This document shows positions 8,730-18,639 of a DNA stretch of 64,000 bases, piece by piece (positions within the stretch are counted from its first letter, which is position 1; the number at the start of each line of letters is the position of its first letter). The notes under the pieces are model-generated. The model was not told the origin of the DNA, searched no databases, and saw only the letters and a list, made by a program, of their open reading frames with translations. The translations under genes and the position numbers were made by a program. The stretch spans positions 124,001-188,000 of the forward strand of contig NZ_JANZKJ010000009.1 of NCBI RefSeq assembly GCF_025642975.1, given 5' to 3'. This stretch comes from Pseudomonas sp. RIT-PI-S. GTDB taxonomy: Bacteria > Pseudomonadota > Gammaproteobacteria > Pseudomonadales > Pseudomonadaceae.

Positions 8730-10991
8730 CTACCCCGGTATTGCCAGCGCCGCCTGGCGTTGAGTCACCCAGGCTTCGAAGGCGGCGGCGGGCATGGGGC
8801 GGCCGAAGAAATAACCCTGGCCATAGGCGCACCCGGCATTGCGCAGGAATTGCATCTGCTCGGCGGTTTCCACGCCCTCGGCGGTCACGCGGAACTGCAA
8901 CGCATCGCCCAATGCCACGATGGCCTGGGTAATGGCGCCATAGGTGGCGTCGTCGGGCAGGTCGCGGATAAAGGCGCGGTCAATCTTGAGGTGGTCAACG
9001 GGCAGCAGTTTCAGGTAGGCCAGCGAGGAGTGCCCGGTGCCAAAGTCATCGATGGCCGTCCGCACGCCATGGGCCTGCAAGCGCGCCAACACCTCGCAAG
9101 CGCGCTCCTGGCTCTCCATCAGCAGGCTTTCGGTGACTTCCACCTCCAGCGCCGTTCCGGGCAGGTCGTTGCGCGCCAGCGCGGCCACCACGCTGGCCAT
9201 GAAGTCGCTGCGGTCGATCTGCGGCGCCGCCACGTTGATCGCCACCCGGCCCACGAAAAGGCCGCTGTCACGCCACACCCGCTGTTGGCGGCATACCTCG
9301 TCCAGCACCCATTGGCCAATAGGGATGATCAGCCCGGAGCGCTCCGCCACAGGAATGAACACATCCGGGAAGACCATGCCCTGCACCGGGTCGCGCCAGC
9401 GTAGCAGGGCTTCGGCGCCGGCGATGGCGTCGGTGCGCAGGCACACCTTGGGCTGGTACCACACCTCGAACTCGTTGTAGGCCAGTGCCCGGCGCAAGGC
9501 ATGCTCGAGCACGACCCGCTCGCGGATCACCGAGGTCATCGCCGGTTGATAGAAATGGAAGTCGTTGCGGCCGGCTTCCTTGGCGCTGTACATCGCGGTG
9601 TCGGCATGGCGTAGCAGGTCCGCGGCGCTCTGCCCGTCGAGCGGGTACAACGCCACGCCCACGCTGGCCGACACCAGGGCGGCGTTGCCTTCGAGGTCAA
9701 AGGGTTGCTGCATGGCGTGGACCAGCCGCTCCACCACGGGGGCGGCCTGTGCCGGATCGCCGAGCTGCTCCAGGATAAATCCGAACTCGTCGCCGCCCAG
9801 CCGGGCCAGGGTGTCATGCGGGCGGATCTGCTGCGCCAGGCGCTGCGTGGCCTGGTGCAGCAACAGGTCGCCCAGGGCGTGGCCGAGGGTGTCGTTGATG
9901 ACCTTGAACCCGTCGATATCCAGCAGCAGCACGGCGAAGCCGCCACCCTCGGCACCGGCCGCCACGGCGCGGTCCAGCCGCTGGCGGAACAGCACCCGGT
10001 TGGGCAGGTTGGTCACGCTGTCGAACAGCGCGATATGCGCCAGCTCCGCCTCAGCTTGCTGGCGCTCGCCAACCTCACGCTTGAGGTCGTCGTTGCGCCG
10101 GGTCAGCAGCAGGTGCCCGCGCGCCAGCTGCGCGCAGAACAGCGCCAGCAAGGCGCCGGCACATAACGACAGCGCGAACAGCCGTGAGTCGAGCAGGCCC
10201 ACGTTCGGCCAGCCACCCCGCGGCCGCGCCGCCAGCTGCCAATGGCCACCAGGCACCTCGAATTCGCTCAGCACGCTGCGGTCGTCGAACAACGCCGGGT
10301 CGCCCCAGATCATCCCGCCCTCGGCGCCCAGGCCATCCTGCCCGCGCAGGGCGATGTCCAGGCTCGACTGCGCGGTGATCCCTGATGCTTCCAGCAGGCC
10401 TTCGATGCGCGCCACTACCGAAAGCGTGCCCCAGTAGCGCAGCTGGCCCAGATGCCCGGTGGTGAATATCGGCCGGCGGTACACCAGCGCCTGCCCGCCC
10501 TGGTGCAGTTCCAGCGGGCCGGCGAGCACGCTCTGGCGCGCCTCCCTGGCCTGGGAAAGCATCTTGTACTGGTTGGCCAGGGTGCGGAAGTCGACGCCGA
10601 TGATGCCTTCGTTGCCTTCGCGCGGGTACACGTCACGGACCACGTCGTCCGGGGCGAGGGCAATATGGCGCAGGTAGGGCAGGGCAGCGATGACCTGGCG
10701 GACCATGCCGGCGAAGCGCGGCGCGCTGATGTCGCCATCGACGGCGATCAACTGCGCCAGGCCCTCGGTCTCGCTGAAGGCCGAACGCACCTGGCTTTGG
10801 GCCTGGGCACTGATCGCGCCCAGCTTCAAGCGCACGTCCGCGCGCATTTCGCGCTTGCTGTTGCGTATGTCCAGATGCCCGATGCACAAGGCGAGCACCA
10901 CCGCTACCAGCAGTATTCCGACCGGAAGCAGGAAGATACCCCGCTGGGTGCAGCGGTCGGAAATCAGCCGGGTAATGGGTGGCATGGTCAT
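8730..10991 (-). CDS. Membrane CHASE-GGDEF-EAL dual cyclic-di-GMP enzyme
   Basis: 753 residues from the ATG at 10991; an upstream start (11063) adds 24 residues with no hydrophobic or family character. An N-terminal membrane helix (FLLPVGILLVAVVLALCI) is followed by a periplasmic CHASE-like sensor region (for example LRHIALAPDDVVRDVYP) and a second helix near SLCAGALLALFCAQLA. The GGDEF domain keeps ARLGGDEFG and an RxxD inhibitory site (RPHD) five residues before it. The EAL domain keeps EALLRW, EVTESLL, IDDFGTGHSSLAYL, DRAFI and AEGVET. Both halves therefore look catalytically intact, so the protein could synthesise and degrade c-di-GMP. Ligand unknown. Monocistronic or followed by nothing on its strand until mtlE. 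Confidence 0.9.
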   Translation of the reverse strand: MTMPPITRLISDRCTQRGIFLLPVGILLVAVVLALCIGHLDIRNSKREMRADVRLKLGAISAQAQSQVRSAFSETEGLAQLIAVDGDISAPRFAGMVRQVIAALPYLRHIALAPDDVVRDVYPREGNEGIIGVDFRTLANQYKMLSQAREARQSVLAGPLELHQGGQALVYRRPIFTTGHLGQLRYWGTLSVVARIEGLLEASGITAQSSLDIALRGQDGLGAEGGMIWGDPALFDDRSVLSEFEVPGGHWQLAARPRGGWPNVGLLDSRLFALSLCAGALLALFCAQLARGHLLLTRRNDDLKREVGERQQAEAELAHIALFDSVTNLPNRVLFRQRLDRAVAAGAEGGGFAVLLLDIDGFKVINDTLGHALGDLLLHQATQRLAQQIRPHDTLARLGGDEFGFILEQLGDPAQAAPVVERLVHAMQQPFDLEGNAALVSASVGVALYPLDGQSAADLLRHADTAMYSAKEAGRNDFHFYQPAMTSVIRERVVLEHALRRALAYNEFEVWYQPKVCLRTDAIAGAEALLRWRDPVQGMVFPDVFIPVAERSGLIIPIGQWVLDEVCRQQRVWRDSGLFVGRVAINVAAPQIDRSDFMASVVAALARNDLPGTALEVEVTESLLMESQERACEVLARLQAHGVRTAIDDFGTGHSSLAYLKLLPVDHLKIDRAFIRDLPDDATYGAITQAIVALGDALQFRVTAEGVETAEQMQFLRNAGCAYGQGYFFGRPMPAAAFEAWVTQRQAALAIPG

Positions 10992-11092
10992 AAAAGGGCT
11001 GGCAGGCCTGCAAAAGTGAGTAAGCGAGTCACACGTGCCCGCTGTATCGGCAGCAGGGGCCAAAGGATGAAGGGCGGTGACGGCGCATCGCT

Positions 11093-12028
11093 TCAGCGCC
11101 GGAACAGCAACACCTTGAGCCCCGCTTCTGCCTCGCTATCGGCAAATTCGCCAGGGTTTGCAAGCCGCTCGACGAACTGCAGCCCCGGTGCCTGCGTGGC
11201 CATGGCGTCCCGCAGGAAGTCCGCCGGCAGCGCAGGGTCGTTGAGGCACGCCAACACCTGGCCGTCGGCACTGAGCAAGCCTTCGAGCTTGCGCAGGACC
11301 TTGGGGTAGTCGCGGCTGAGAATGAAACTGCCACGCTGGAAGGACGGCGGGTCGACGATGATCAGGTCATACGGGCCCTGGCGGCTCACCTTCCCCCAGG
11401 ACTTGAACAGGTCGTGGGGCAGAAAGCTGACCCGGCTCAGGTCATGGCCGTTGGCCCGGTGATTCTCGCGCCCACGGGCCAGCGCCGGGCTGGCCATGTC
11501 CAGGTTGACCACCGCCTGTGCGCCGCCGGCGATGGCCGCCACGGAAAAGGCACAGGTGTAGGCGAACAGGTTGAGCACCCGCTTGCCCTCGGCGTGCTCG
11601 CGAACCCAGCGCCGCCCCTCGCGCATGTCCAGGAAAAAACCACTGTTCTGGGCCCGGCCCGGCTCGATCCAATACGCCAGCCCCGCTTCATGGATGCGCC
11701 GCGGGCCGCTGGGCTCGCCGAACAGCCACAGCGCCGGGCTGCCCTCCAGGTAGCGCTGCTGCACCAGCAGGCCCTCGGCACCTGAGCTGGCCCACTGGGG
11801 GCTGGCGACCAACCCATTGAGAAGGGCCAGCAGCTGCCCGTAGGCCTCGTCGCCAAGGGGCTTGAACAGCGTCACTTGGAGCACGCCCTCGAGCCAGTCG
11901 ATGGTCAGCTGCTCCAGGCCCGGCCAGCGCCTGCCGCGGCCGTGCAGCAGGCGCCGTGCTTCGTTGGGCGGGGCTGCAAGGGCTTCGTCGAGGCACTGCT
12001 GAACAAAGGCGAGGGCGGAGGCATCCAT
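11093..12028 (-). CDS. Class I SAM-dependent methyltransferase (RlmI/RlmK-like)
   Basis: 311 residues from the ATG at 12028; a TTG two codons upstream is possible. The SAM-binding motif is in RVLNLFAYTCAFSVAAIAGG, with acidic residue NLDMA at the end of strand 2. The catalytic-loop motif DLIIVDPPSF is typical of the family that methylates ribosomal RNA bases (RlmI and the C-terminal half of RlmKL). No PUA domain is present, so it is shorter than RlmI. Target RNA is not determined. Its start lies 131 bases from the divergent TPP-enzyme gene. Confidence 0.85.
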   Translation of the reverse strand: MDASALAFVQQCLDEALAAPPNEARRLLHGRGRRWPGLEQLTIDWLEGVLQVTLFKPLGDEAYGQLLALLNGLVASPQWASSGAEGLLVQQRYLEGSPALWLFGEPSGPRRIHEAGLAYWIEPGRAQNSGFFLDMREGRRWVREHAEGKRVLNLFAYTCAFSVAAIAGGAQAVVNLDMASPALARGRENHRANGHDLSRVSFLPHDLFKSWGKVSRQGPYDLIIVDPPSFQRGSFILSRDYPKVLRKLEGLLSADGQVLACLNDPALPADFLRDAMATQAPGLQFVERLANPGEFADSEAEAGLKVLLFRR

Positions 12029-12159
12029 GGTCAATGGTTCGCTGGCTGAAAAAGGGCGCTGAGTGTATCCAACGCGCCACGCCCGCGGAAATAAATGGAA
12101 CCCCAGGGCTACGCGCAGCGGTCTAGAGCGAAACGTATCGAACGAAGGGGACTCTTGAC

Positions 12160-13956
12160 ATGGCCAGCATGACCGTCGGCGATTTTCTGGTTGAACGGCT
12201 CTACCAATGGGGTGTGCGGCGCATCTTCGGCTACCCCGGAGACGGCATCAATGGCGTGTTCGGTGCCCTGGCGCGGGCCAAGGGCAAGATCGAATTCGTG
12301 CAGGCCCGGCATGAAGAAATGGCGGCCTTCATGGCCTGCGCGCACGCCAAATTCACCGGTGAGCTCGGGGTGTGCATCGCCACCTCGGGGCCAGGTGCCA
12401 GCCACTTGATCACTGGCCTGTACGACGCCCGCATGGACCACATGCCCGTGCTGGCCATCGCTGGCCAGCAGGCGCGCACCGCCCTGGGCGGCCATTACCA
12501 GCAGGAGCTGGATCTGGTGTCCATGTTCAAGGACGTCGCCGGGGCCTTCGTGCAGCAGGCCAGCGCGCCCTCCCAGGTGCGCCATCTGGTCGACCGCGCG
12601 GTGCGTACGGCAGTGGGCGAGCGCCGCGTCACCGCGTTGATCCTCCCCAACGACCTCCAGGAGGAGGCCTACAGCGAGCCCGCCCGCGCCCATGGCACCG
12701 TGCATTCTGGCGTGGGCTTCAGCCAGCCGCGGGTGGTGCCTTATGAGCGCGACCTGCAGCGCGCCGCCGACGTGCTCAACAGCGGCGAAAAGATCGCCAT
12801 TCTGGTTGGCGCGGGTGCCCTTGGTGCGGCCGAGGAAGTCACCCAGATCGCCGAGCTGCTCGGCGCCGGCGTGGCCAAGGCCCTGCTAGGCAAGGCCGTG
12901 CTGCCAGACGATCTGCCCTGGGTCACCGGCTCCATCGGCCTGCTGGGCACGGAACCGAGCTACAAGCTGATGACCGAGTGCGACACCCTGCTGATGATCG
13001 GCTCCGGGTTCCCCTACTCGGAATTCCTGCCCAAGGAGGGCCAGGCCCGTGGGGTGCAGATCGACCTGGCCGCCGACATGCTCAGCCTGCGCTACCCCAT
13101 GGACGTGAACCTGATGGGCGACGCCGCGGAGACGCTCACGGCGCTGTTGCCGCTGCTCATCGAGAAGGACCGCAGCGGCTGGCGCCAGCGCGTGGAAGGC
13201 TGGCACGCCGATTGGGACGAAACCCTGAGCAAGCGCGCCCTGGTGACCGCCGACCCGATCAACCCGCAACGGGTGGTGTATGAGTTGTCGCCGCGCTTGC
13301 CCGACGAGGCCATCATCACTTGCGATTCGGGCTCTTGCGCCAACTGGTATGCCCGCGACCTGAAAATCCGCAAGGGCATGCAGTGCTCGTTGTCCGGCGG
13401 GCTGGCGTCCATGGGGGCTGCGGTGCCTTACGCCATCGCTGCCAAATTCGCCTGGCCGGGCAAACCGGTGATTGCCCTGGTGGGCGACGGCGCCATGCAG
13501 ATGAACAACATGGCCGAGTTGATCACCGTGGCCAAGTACTGGCGGCAATGGAGTGACAGCCGTTGGATCTGCGCGGTGTTCAATAACGAGGACCTTAACC
13601 AGGTCACCTGGGAACAGCGGGTGATGGAGGGCGATCCGAAGTTCGAAGCCTCGCAGAACATCCCGGACGTGCCGTACCACCGCTTCGCCGAGTCCATCGG
13701 CCTCAAGGGCATCTTCGTCAACAGCGACGAACAGGTCGCCGGTGCCTGGGAAGAGGCGTTGGCCAGTGATCGGCCGGTGGTCATCGAGTTCAAGACCGAC
13801 CCCAACGTGCCGCCGCTGCCACCGCACATCAAGCTCGAGCAAGCGAGGAAGTTCGCATCGGCCTTGCTCAAGGGAGATCCAGACGAAGCTGGCATCCTGA
13901 TGCAGACCGCGCGGCAGGTGCTGGGCGCGGTGCTGCCGGGGCACCGCAAGGAATAA
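12160..13956 (+). CDS. Thiamine-pyrophosphate-dependent enzyme (pyruvate oxidase/acetolactate synthase-like)
   Basis: 598 residues. The family order is visible: N-terminal Pyr domain with the cofactor-activating Glu in QARHEEMAAFMA (about residues 48-59), a central domain, and a C-terminal PP domain. The PP domain holds the TPP/Mg motif GDGAMQMNNMAEL through FNNEDLNQ. The ribosome binding site GAAGGGGA precedes the ATG. Closest type is the pyruvate dehydrogenase (quinone)/PoxB-like group of Pseudomonas, but acetolactate synthase or another 2-keto acid decarboxylase cannot be excluded. No small regulatory subunit gene is adjacent, which argues against a biosynthetic acetolactate synthase. The gene stands alone. 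Confidence 0.8.
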   Translation: MASMTVGDFLVERLYQWGVRRIFGYPGDGINGVFGALARAKGKIEFVQARHEEMAAFMACAHAKFTGELGVCIATSGPGASHLITGLYDARMDHMPVLAIAGQQARTALGGHYQQELDLVSMFKDVAGAFVQQASAPSQVRHLVDRAVRTAVGERRVTALILPNDLQEEAYSEPARAHGTVHSGVGFSQPRVVPYERDLQRAADVLNSGEKIAILVGAGALGAAEEVTQIAELLGAGVAKALLGKAVLPDDLPWVTGSIGLLGTEPSYKLMTECDTLLMIGSGFPYSEFLPKEGQARGVQIDLAADMLSLRYPMDVNLMGDAAETLTALLPLLIEKDRSGWRQRVEGWHADWDETLSKRALVTADPINPQRVVYELSPRLPDEAIITCDSGSCANWYARDLKIRKGMQCSLSGGLASMGAAVPYAIAAKFAWPGKPVIALVGDGAMQMNNMAELITVAKYWRQWSDSRWICAVFNNEDLNQVTWEQRVMEGDPKFEASQNIPDVPYHRFAESIGLKGIFVNSDEQVAGAWEEALASDRPVVIEFKTDPNVPPLPPHIKLEQARKFASALLKGDPDEAGILMQTARQVLGAVLPGHRKE

Positions 13957-13968
13957 ACCCCAGTAGGC

Positions 13969-14022
13969 GCTGGCGAAGCCTGCGAACCCAGGCACTGTGT
14001 GCGGTTAGCAGGGTTCGCCAGC
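13969..14022. repeat. REP-like inverted repeat
   Basis: GCTGGCGAA (13969-13977) and TTCGCCAGC (14014-14022) are perfect 9-base arms, with TGCGAACCC/GGGTT(C) style REP cores between. It follows the TPP-enzyme stop and may serve as its transcript end. Confidence 0.6.
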
Positions 14023-14045
14023 TTCTACATGGCGAACATTCCTAT

Positions 14046-14828
14046 ATGATGTGCGGCATCTTCCCCCTGTACAGACAAATTTCCTTGGCGACCGACTTCC
14101 CTACGCCCCCCGGCCTGCTGCGCCGGCCCCGCAATCTTGCCCAGGCCTTGGTCGACGATCTCTCCCGACGGATCGGCGAAGGCGTGCTAAAGCCTGGGGA
14201 CAAGTTGCCCAGCGAAGTAGAGCTGATGGACACGGGCGGCGTCAGCCGTTCGGTGGTGCGTGAGGCGCTGTCGCGGCTGCAAGTGGCCGGGCTGGTGGAA
14301 ACCCGGCGCGGCATCGGCACGTTCGTGCTCAATGCCTCCGGCAGTGCCAGCCCGCGGCTGGACCCTTCGACCATCGTCACCCTACAAGACGTGGTAGCCA
14401 TCCTCGATGTGCGCATGAGCTTCGAGGTCGAGGCCGCGGGGATCGCCGCGCTGCGCCGCACCGATGCCCAGCTGGCGGCGCTCGGCGAGGCGCTGCAACG
14501 CTTCGAGCGCGCCAGCGACACCGGCAGCTCCCTGGTGGCGGACTTCCAATTCCACCTGCAGATCGCCAACGCCACCAATAATCGCTATTTTGTCGAAATC
14601 GTTACCCATTTTGGTACCAGCATGTTTCCGCGTGCCCGGTTGAACACCGTCGCCATCGCCCGCCTGGACCGCCAGCAGGCGCACAGCCGGCTGGTGGGCG
14701 AGCATGAGCACATCTATAACGCCATCGCCCGGCAGGATTACGACGCCGCCCGCGCGGCGATGCGGGTGCACCTGGCCAATAGCAGGGCGCGGGTGATCAA
14801 GTCCCACCCGCAACAGGACCGGCCCTAG
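14046..14828 (+). CDS. FadR-family (GntR/FCD) transcriptional regulator
   Basis: 260 residues from the first ATG; a second ATG follows immediately, and a TTG at 14083 (before ATDFPTPP) may be the real start because the ribosome binding site is weak. The GntR winged helix covers about residues 30-95 ([45 protein letters not shown]). The all-helical FCD effector domain fills the rest, with metal-ligand-type residues in DFQFHLQIA and [10 protein letters not shown]. Such proteins usually respond to small carboxylates or sugar acids. The SDR gene 30 bases downstream is probably in the same transcript and may be a target. Confidence 0.87.
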   Translation: MMCGIFPLYRQISLATDFPTPPGLLRRPRNLAQALVDDLSRRIGEGVLKPGDKLPSEVELMDTGGVSRSVVREALSRLQVAGLVETRRGIGTFVLNASGSASPRLDPSTIVTLQDVVAILDVRMSFEVEAAGIAALRRTDAQLAALGEALQRFERASDTGSSLVADFQFHLQIANATNNRYFVEIVTHFGTSMFPRARLNTVAIARLDRQQAHSRLVGEHEHIYNAIARQDYDAARAAMRVHLANSRARVIKSHPQQDRP

Positions 14829-14857
14829 CTGCCAGACTTCGAAGAGGAATAACGACC

Positions 14858-15616
14858 ATGAGCCTCGAACCCAAGGTTGCGTTGGTCACCGGCGCTGGCA
14901 GTGGCATCGGTGAAGCGGTGGCCCAGGCGCTGTTGACGGCAGGCTATGCGGTGGTGCTCGCGGGCCGGCGGCTTGAGCCCTTGCAAGCGCTGGAGCAGCA
15001 GGCCCTGGCTGCCGGCCATGAGGCGCTGGCGATCGCCACCGACGTCAGCGACGAAGCCAGCGTGCAGGCGCTGTTCGCTGCCATCGAGCAGCGCTTTGGC
15101 CGCCTGGACCTGCTGTTCAACAACGCCGGGGTCGGCGCCCCTGCGGTACCGCCGGACGAACTGCCGCTGCAGGCCTGGCTGAACGTCATCAACACCAACG
15201 TCACCGGGGTTTACCTCTGCAGCCGCGCCGCTTTTGCACTCATGCGCAAACAGCAGCCGCAGGGCGGGCGGATCATCAACAATGGCTCTATTTCGGCGCA
15301 TGTGCCGCGCCCGTTCAGCGCGCCCTACACCGCAAGCAAGCATGCGGTGCACGGGCTGACCAAGAGTTTCGCCCTCGATGGGCGGCCGTTCTCCATTGCC
15401 TGCGGCCAGATCGATATCGGCAATGCGCTGACCGAGCTGTCCCGGCGCATGACCCAAGGGGTGTTGCAGGCCAACGGCAGCACGGCCGTGGAACCGATGT
15501 GCGACGTGGCCGAAGTGGCCCAGGCCGTGCTGTATATGGCAAGCCTGCCGTTGACCAGCAACGTATTGAACATGACCGTGATGGCGACCACTATGCCGTT
15601 CGTTGGCCGGGGTTGA
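14858..15616 (+). CDS. Short-chain dehydrogenase/reductase
   Basis: 252 residues with a classical SDR layout: cofactor motif TGAGSGIG (about 11-18), NNAG at about 88-91, the catalytic Ser in NNGSISAHV, and YTASK with catalytic Tyr and Lys. An Arg-Arg pair after the second strand (AGRRLEPLQ) suggests NADP(H) preference. It begins 30 bases after the FadR-type regulator with AGAGGA upstream. Substrate unknown; the neighbour suggests a regulated sugar- or hydroxy-acid step. Confidence 0.85.
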   Translation: MSLEPKVALVTGAGSGIGEAVAQALLTAGYAVVLAGRRLEPLQALEQQALAAGHEALAIATDVSDEASVQALFAAIEQRFGRLDLLFNNAGVGAPAVPPDELPLQAWLNVINTNVTGVYLCSRAAFALMRKQQPQGGRIINNGSISAHVPRPFSAPYTASKHAVHGLTKSFALDGRPFSIACGQIDIGNALTELSRRMTQGVLQANGSTAVEPMCDVAEVAQAVLYMASLPLTSNVLNMTVMATTMPFVGRG

Positions 15617-15782
15617 GCGGGTAAGGCAGCAGCGGAGCCGCCGTCGGGCGCCTGCCAACGTCTTGAGCTGGCGGCAGCACGTTTCCTGCATGTAAGATTC
15701 TCGCGTAGCGCAGTAATGGCCTCTTGCCATAACCTCGCTCCGCACAGGATGATGGACACCGTGGGTACAGCTTGGAGCATGC

Positions 15783-18581
15783 ATGAGTTCGCAGGATTCG
15801 ACGTTGCCAAGCCTTGCGCGTTTATTGGCTGACGCTCGGGCGCATGCCCGGGACCGCGCTTGGGCGTTTTACCGGGCCGGAGAGCAGCTGCAGCTCACAG
15901 GGCAGGGCGAAGCGCCCGCGGCCTGGCCACAGGCCATGGATGAGCGCCAGCTTCTGGCGTACTGCCAGGGCAAGCGTTTGCACTGCTGGGCCACTGGCCG
16001 TGGCGAAAACGCCCTGGGGTGGTTGCTGGCCAGCGAAAGCGATCGCGACAACCCGCACTTCAGTGACCTGGCCATGCGCCTGGGGCTACGCCTGCAGAGC
16101 GATGCGCTGATCCGCGCCCAGCACACCCAGCGGGTGCTGTACGACATCACCAACCTGGCCAGCACCATCCATGACCGCGCCACCTTCATGGTGGGCGTGC
16201 ATCGCCAGCTGGCGGACCTGATCGACGCGGAAAACTTCTACCTGGCGCTGTACGATCACCGCTCCGGGCAAGTGACCTACCCCTATTACGTGGACACCAC
16301 CGATGACGAAGCGGTAGAGGCCGACGCCAACGAATACCTTGACCCGCAGCGGCTGTCGCTGACCGGGCACGTGCTCACCTCCGGCCAGCCGATGCTGATC
16401 GACGCCGCCGGCATCGCCCAGGCCAGCAGGGAAAACCGTTTCCATTGCGTGGGCCACTGCCCGGAGTTCTGGATGGGCGCGCCGCTGAAGAATGCCTCAG
16501 ACCAGGTGTTCGGCATGATCGCCATGCAGGTGTACGACGTGCAGCGGGTGTACAGCGAGGAGGACCGCGCGCTGTTCCTAGTGGTGGCGCGCCACGTGGC
16601 CATGGCGCTGGACCGCATTCTGCACCGGGCCCACTTGGAACGCACCGTGGCCGAACGTACCCGCGAGCTGTCCCAGCTCAACGATGCCCTGCGCCAGCAG
16701 GTGACCGAGCGCGAGCGCGCCGAGCACCTGCAGAACGCGCTGTTCCAGATCGCCGAGCTGTCCAGCCAGCAGGGCGACATGGCCGAGCTGTTCTCGCGCC
16801 TGCATGCGATCGTCGGCGAGCTGCTGTACGCCCGTAACTTCTATATCGCGCTGTATGAGCAGGCGCAGGACGAAGTGACCTTCCCCTATTACATCGACGA
16901 AGTGACGAGCATTCGCCCGGCGCCCAGGCGTGGCCGCCGTGGCCTGACCGAATACGTGATCCGCCAGCGCCGGCCCTGCCTGATCGACTTCGACGACGCC
17001 ACCCGGCTGATGGAAGCCGGGGAGATCCAGAACAGTAACGACCCGGTGCGCTCGCAGTCTTGGCTGGGCATTCCGTTGTTCGACGACGAACAGGTACGCG
17101 GCGTGTTGGTGGTGCAGAGCTACGTGCCGCAGATCCGTTACACCCTGCGCGACCAGGAACTGCTGACGTTCGTGTCGCGCCATATAGACACCGCCCTGGC
17201 CCGGCGCAGCGCCGCCGAGGCGGTCCACGCCGCCAACCTCAAGCTGGAGGCGCGGGTGCAGGACCGTACCCGTGAGCTGGACTTGGCCAACGCCAAGCTG
17301 CAACACGAAAACGCCCACGACGCCCTGACCGGCCTGCCCAACCGCAGCCACTTGCAGTTCCGCCTCGAACAGGCGTGGCAGCAGTTCCGCGGCCAGGGCC
17401 GGCAATTGGTGGTGATGTTTCTCGACCTGGACCGCTTCAAGCTGATCAACGACAGCCGCGGCCATCACTTCGGCGACCTGCTGTTGATGGAAGCGGCGGC
17501 GCGCTTGCGCAGTTGCCTGCGCGATACAGACCTGCTGGCACGCCTGGGCGGTGACGAGTTCGCCGTGCTGGCTCCGGAGGCGCCGGTAGACATCGCCGTG
17601 GGCATTGCCGAGCGCATCCTCGCGGCCTTCGATCTGCCGTTCCACATCGATGGGCAGGCGGTGTTCTCGTCCTGCAGCATCGGTATCGTCAGCGCCGACG
17701 AGCAGTTCCACGAAGAGCCGGCGGACCTGCTGCGCGACGCCGACACGGCCATGTACCGGGTGAAGAACGGCGGGCGCGACAGCTACGCGGTGTTCAACCA
17801 GGAGCTGCGCCGGGAGTTCTCCGACCAGGTAGAGCGTGAAGGCGCGCTGCGCAACGCGATGAAGGGCAACGAGGAGCTGGTGCCGTACTTCCAGCCGATC
17901 ATCGACATCGCCACCGGCCGCCTGGTTGCCTTGGAGGCGTTGATCCGCTGGCGCCAGCCGGATGGCCAGGTGCTGGCGCCAGGCGCCTTCCTGCCTGCCC
18001 TGGAAGGGCTGCGGCTGATCGGCCGGTTGGACCTGTACATGCTTCGTTGCGTGGCGACCATCCTGGCGCGCCCGGAAAACGGCCACTGGCCGCCGGTGCA
18101 CGTGAACTGCTCCAGCTACAGCATCACCCGGCCGGAGTTCGCCGATGAAGTGCTCGAACTGCTCGAGGGCTACGGCGTAAACCCCGGGCGCATCTGCCTG
18201 GAGCTGACCGAAGGCGCGCTGGTGGCCGAGCCGGAGCTGGCCCGGCAGAGCATGCAGAAGCTCGCCGACCAAGGCATGTCCGTGGTGCTGGACGATTTCG
18301 GCGCGGGCTTTTCCTCGCTCAGCTACGTTCACCAGTTCCGCTTCACGGGGCTCAAGATCGACAAGTCGTTCATTCTCGAACTGACCTCCAGCGGCCGCAG
18401 CCGGGCGATCGTTCGCGCCATCGTCCGCATGGCCGAGTCCCTGGGGCTGTCGGTGGTCGCCGAGGGCGTGGAAGACGCCGCTTCGCTCAACCTGCTGCGC
18501 GAAATGGGGACGGGCCAGGCCCAGGGTTATCACTTCGCCAAGCCCATGGCGATCGAAGCGCTGCAACAAGGCTGGCTCTGA
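15783..18581 (+). CDS. GAF-GAF-GGDEF-EAL cyclic-di-GMP enzyme
   Basis: 932 residues, no signal peptide or membrane helix, so cytoplasmic. Two GAF domains (about 130-280 and 315-465), each with the same FYLALYDH or FYIALYEQ strand and a PYYxDxxT stretch, are joined by coiled coils (LERTVAERTRELSQLNDALR). The GGDEF motif is intact at 589-593 with an RxxD inhibitory site (RDTD) before it. The EAL motif is at 718-720, with LELTEGAL, DDFGAGFSSLSY and AEGVED also kept. Both activities are possible, gated by whatever the GAF pair senses. The ribosome binding site TTGGAG supports the start. crtZ starts 58 bases downstream on the same strand, so read-through is possible. Confidence 0.92.
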   Translation: MSSQDSTLPSLARLLADARAHARDRAWAFYRAGEQLQLTGQGEAPAAWPQAMDERQLLAYCQGKRLHCWATGRGENALGWLLASESDRDNPHFSDLAMRLGLRLQSDALIRAQHTQRVLYDITNLASTIHDRATFMVGVHRQLADLIDAENFYLALYDHRSGQVTYPYYVDTTDDEAVEADANEYLDPQRLSLTGHVLTSGQPMLIDAAGIAQASRENRFHCVGHCPEFWMGAPLKNASDQVFGMIAMQVYDVQRVYSEEDRALFLVVARHVAMALDRILHRAHLERTVAERTRELSQLNDALRQQVTERERAEHLQNALFQIAELSSQQGDMAELFSRLHAIVGELLYARNFYIALYEQAQDEVTFPYYIDEVTSIRPAPRRGRRGLTEYVIRQRRPCLIDFDDATRLMEAGEIQNSNDPVRSQSWLGIPLFDDEQVRGVLVVQSYVPQIRYTLRDQELLTFVSRHIDTALARRSAAEAVHAANLKLEARVQDRTRELDLANAKLQHENAHDALTGLPNRSHLQFRLEQAWQQFRGQGRQLVVMFLDLDRFKLINDSRGHHFGDLLLMEAAARLRSCLRDTDLLARLGGDEFAVLAPEAPVDIAVGIAERILAAFDLPFHIDGQAVFSSCSIGIVSADEQFHEEPADLLRDADTAMYRVKNGGRDSYAVFNQELRREFSDQVEREGALRNAMKGNEELVPYFQPIIDIATGRLVALEALIRWRQPDGQVLAPGAFLPALEGLRLIGRLDLYMLRCVATILARPENGHWPPVHVNCSSYSITRPEFADEVLELLEGYGVNPGRICLELTEGALVAEPELARQSMQKLADQGMSVVLDDFGAGFSSLSYVHQFRFTGLKIDKSFILELTSSGRSRAIVRAIVRMAESLGLSVVAEGVEDAASLNLLREMGTGQAQGYHFAKPMAIEALQQGWL

Positions 18582-18639
18582 GCACGCCGCGGAACCCGGT
18601 GGCAGGCGCATTGCCCAAGGGCAATGGAGGGGACCGCGA

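Noticed and set aside
12095..12130. Possible AlgU/RpoE-type promoter (GGAACC about 18 bases before TCTAGA) ahead of the TPP enzyme
   Set aside because: Spacing is off and -10 match is poor; not strong enough to list.
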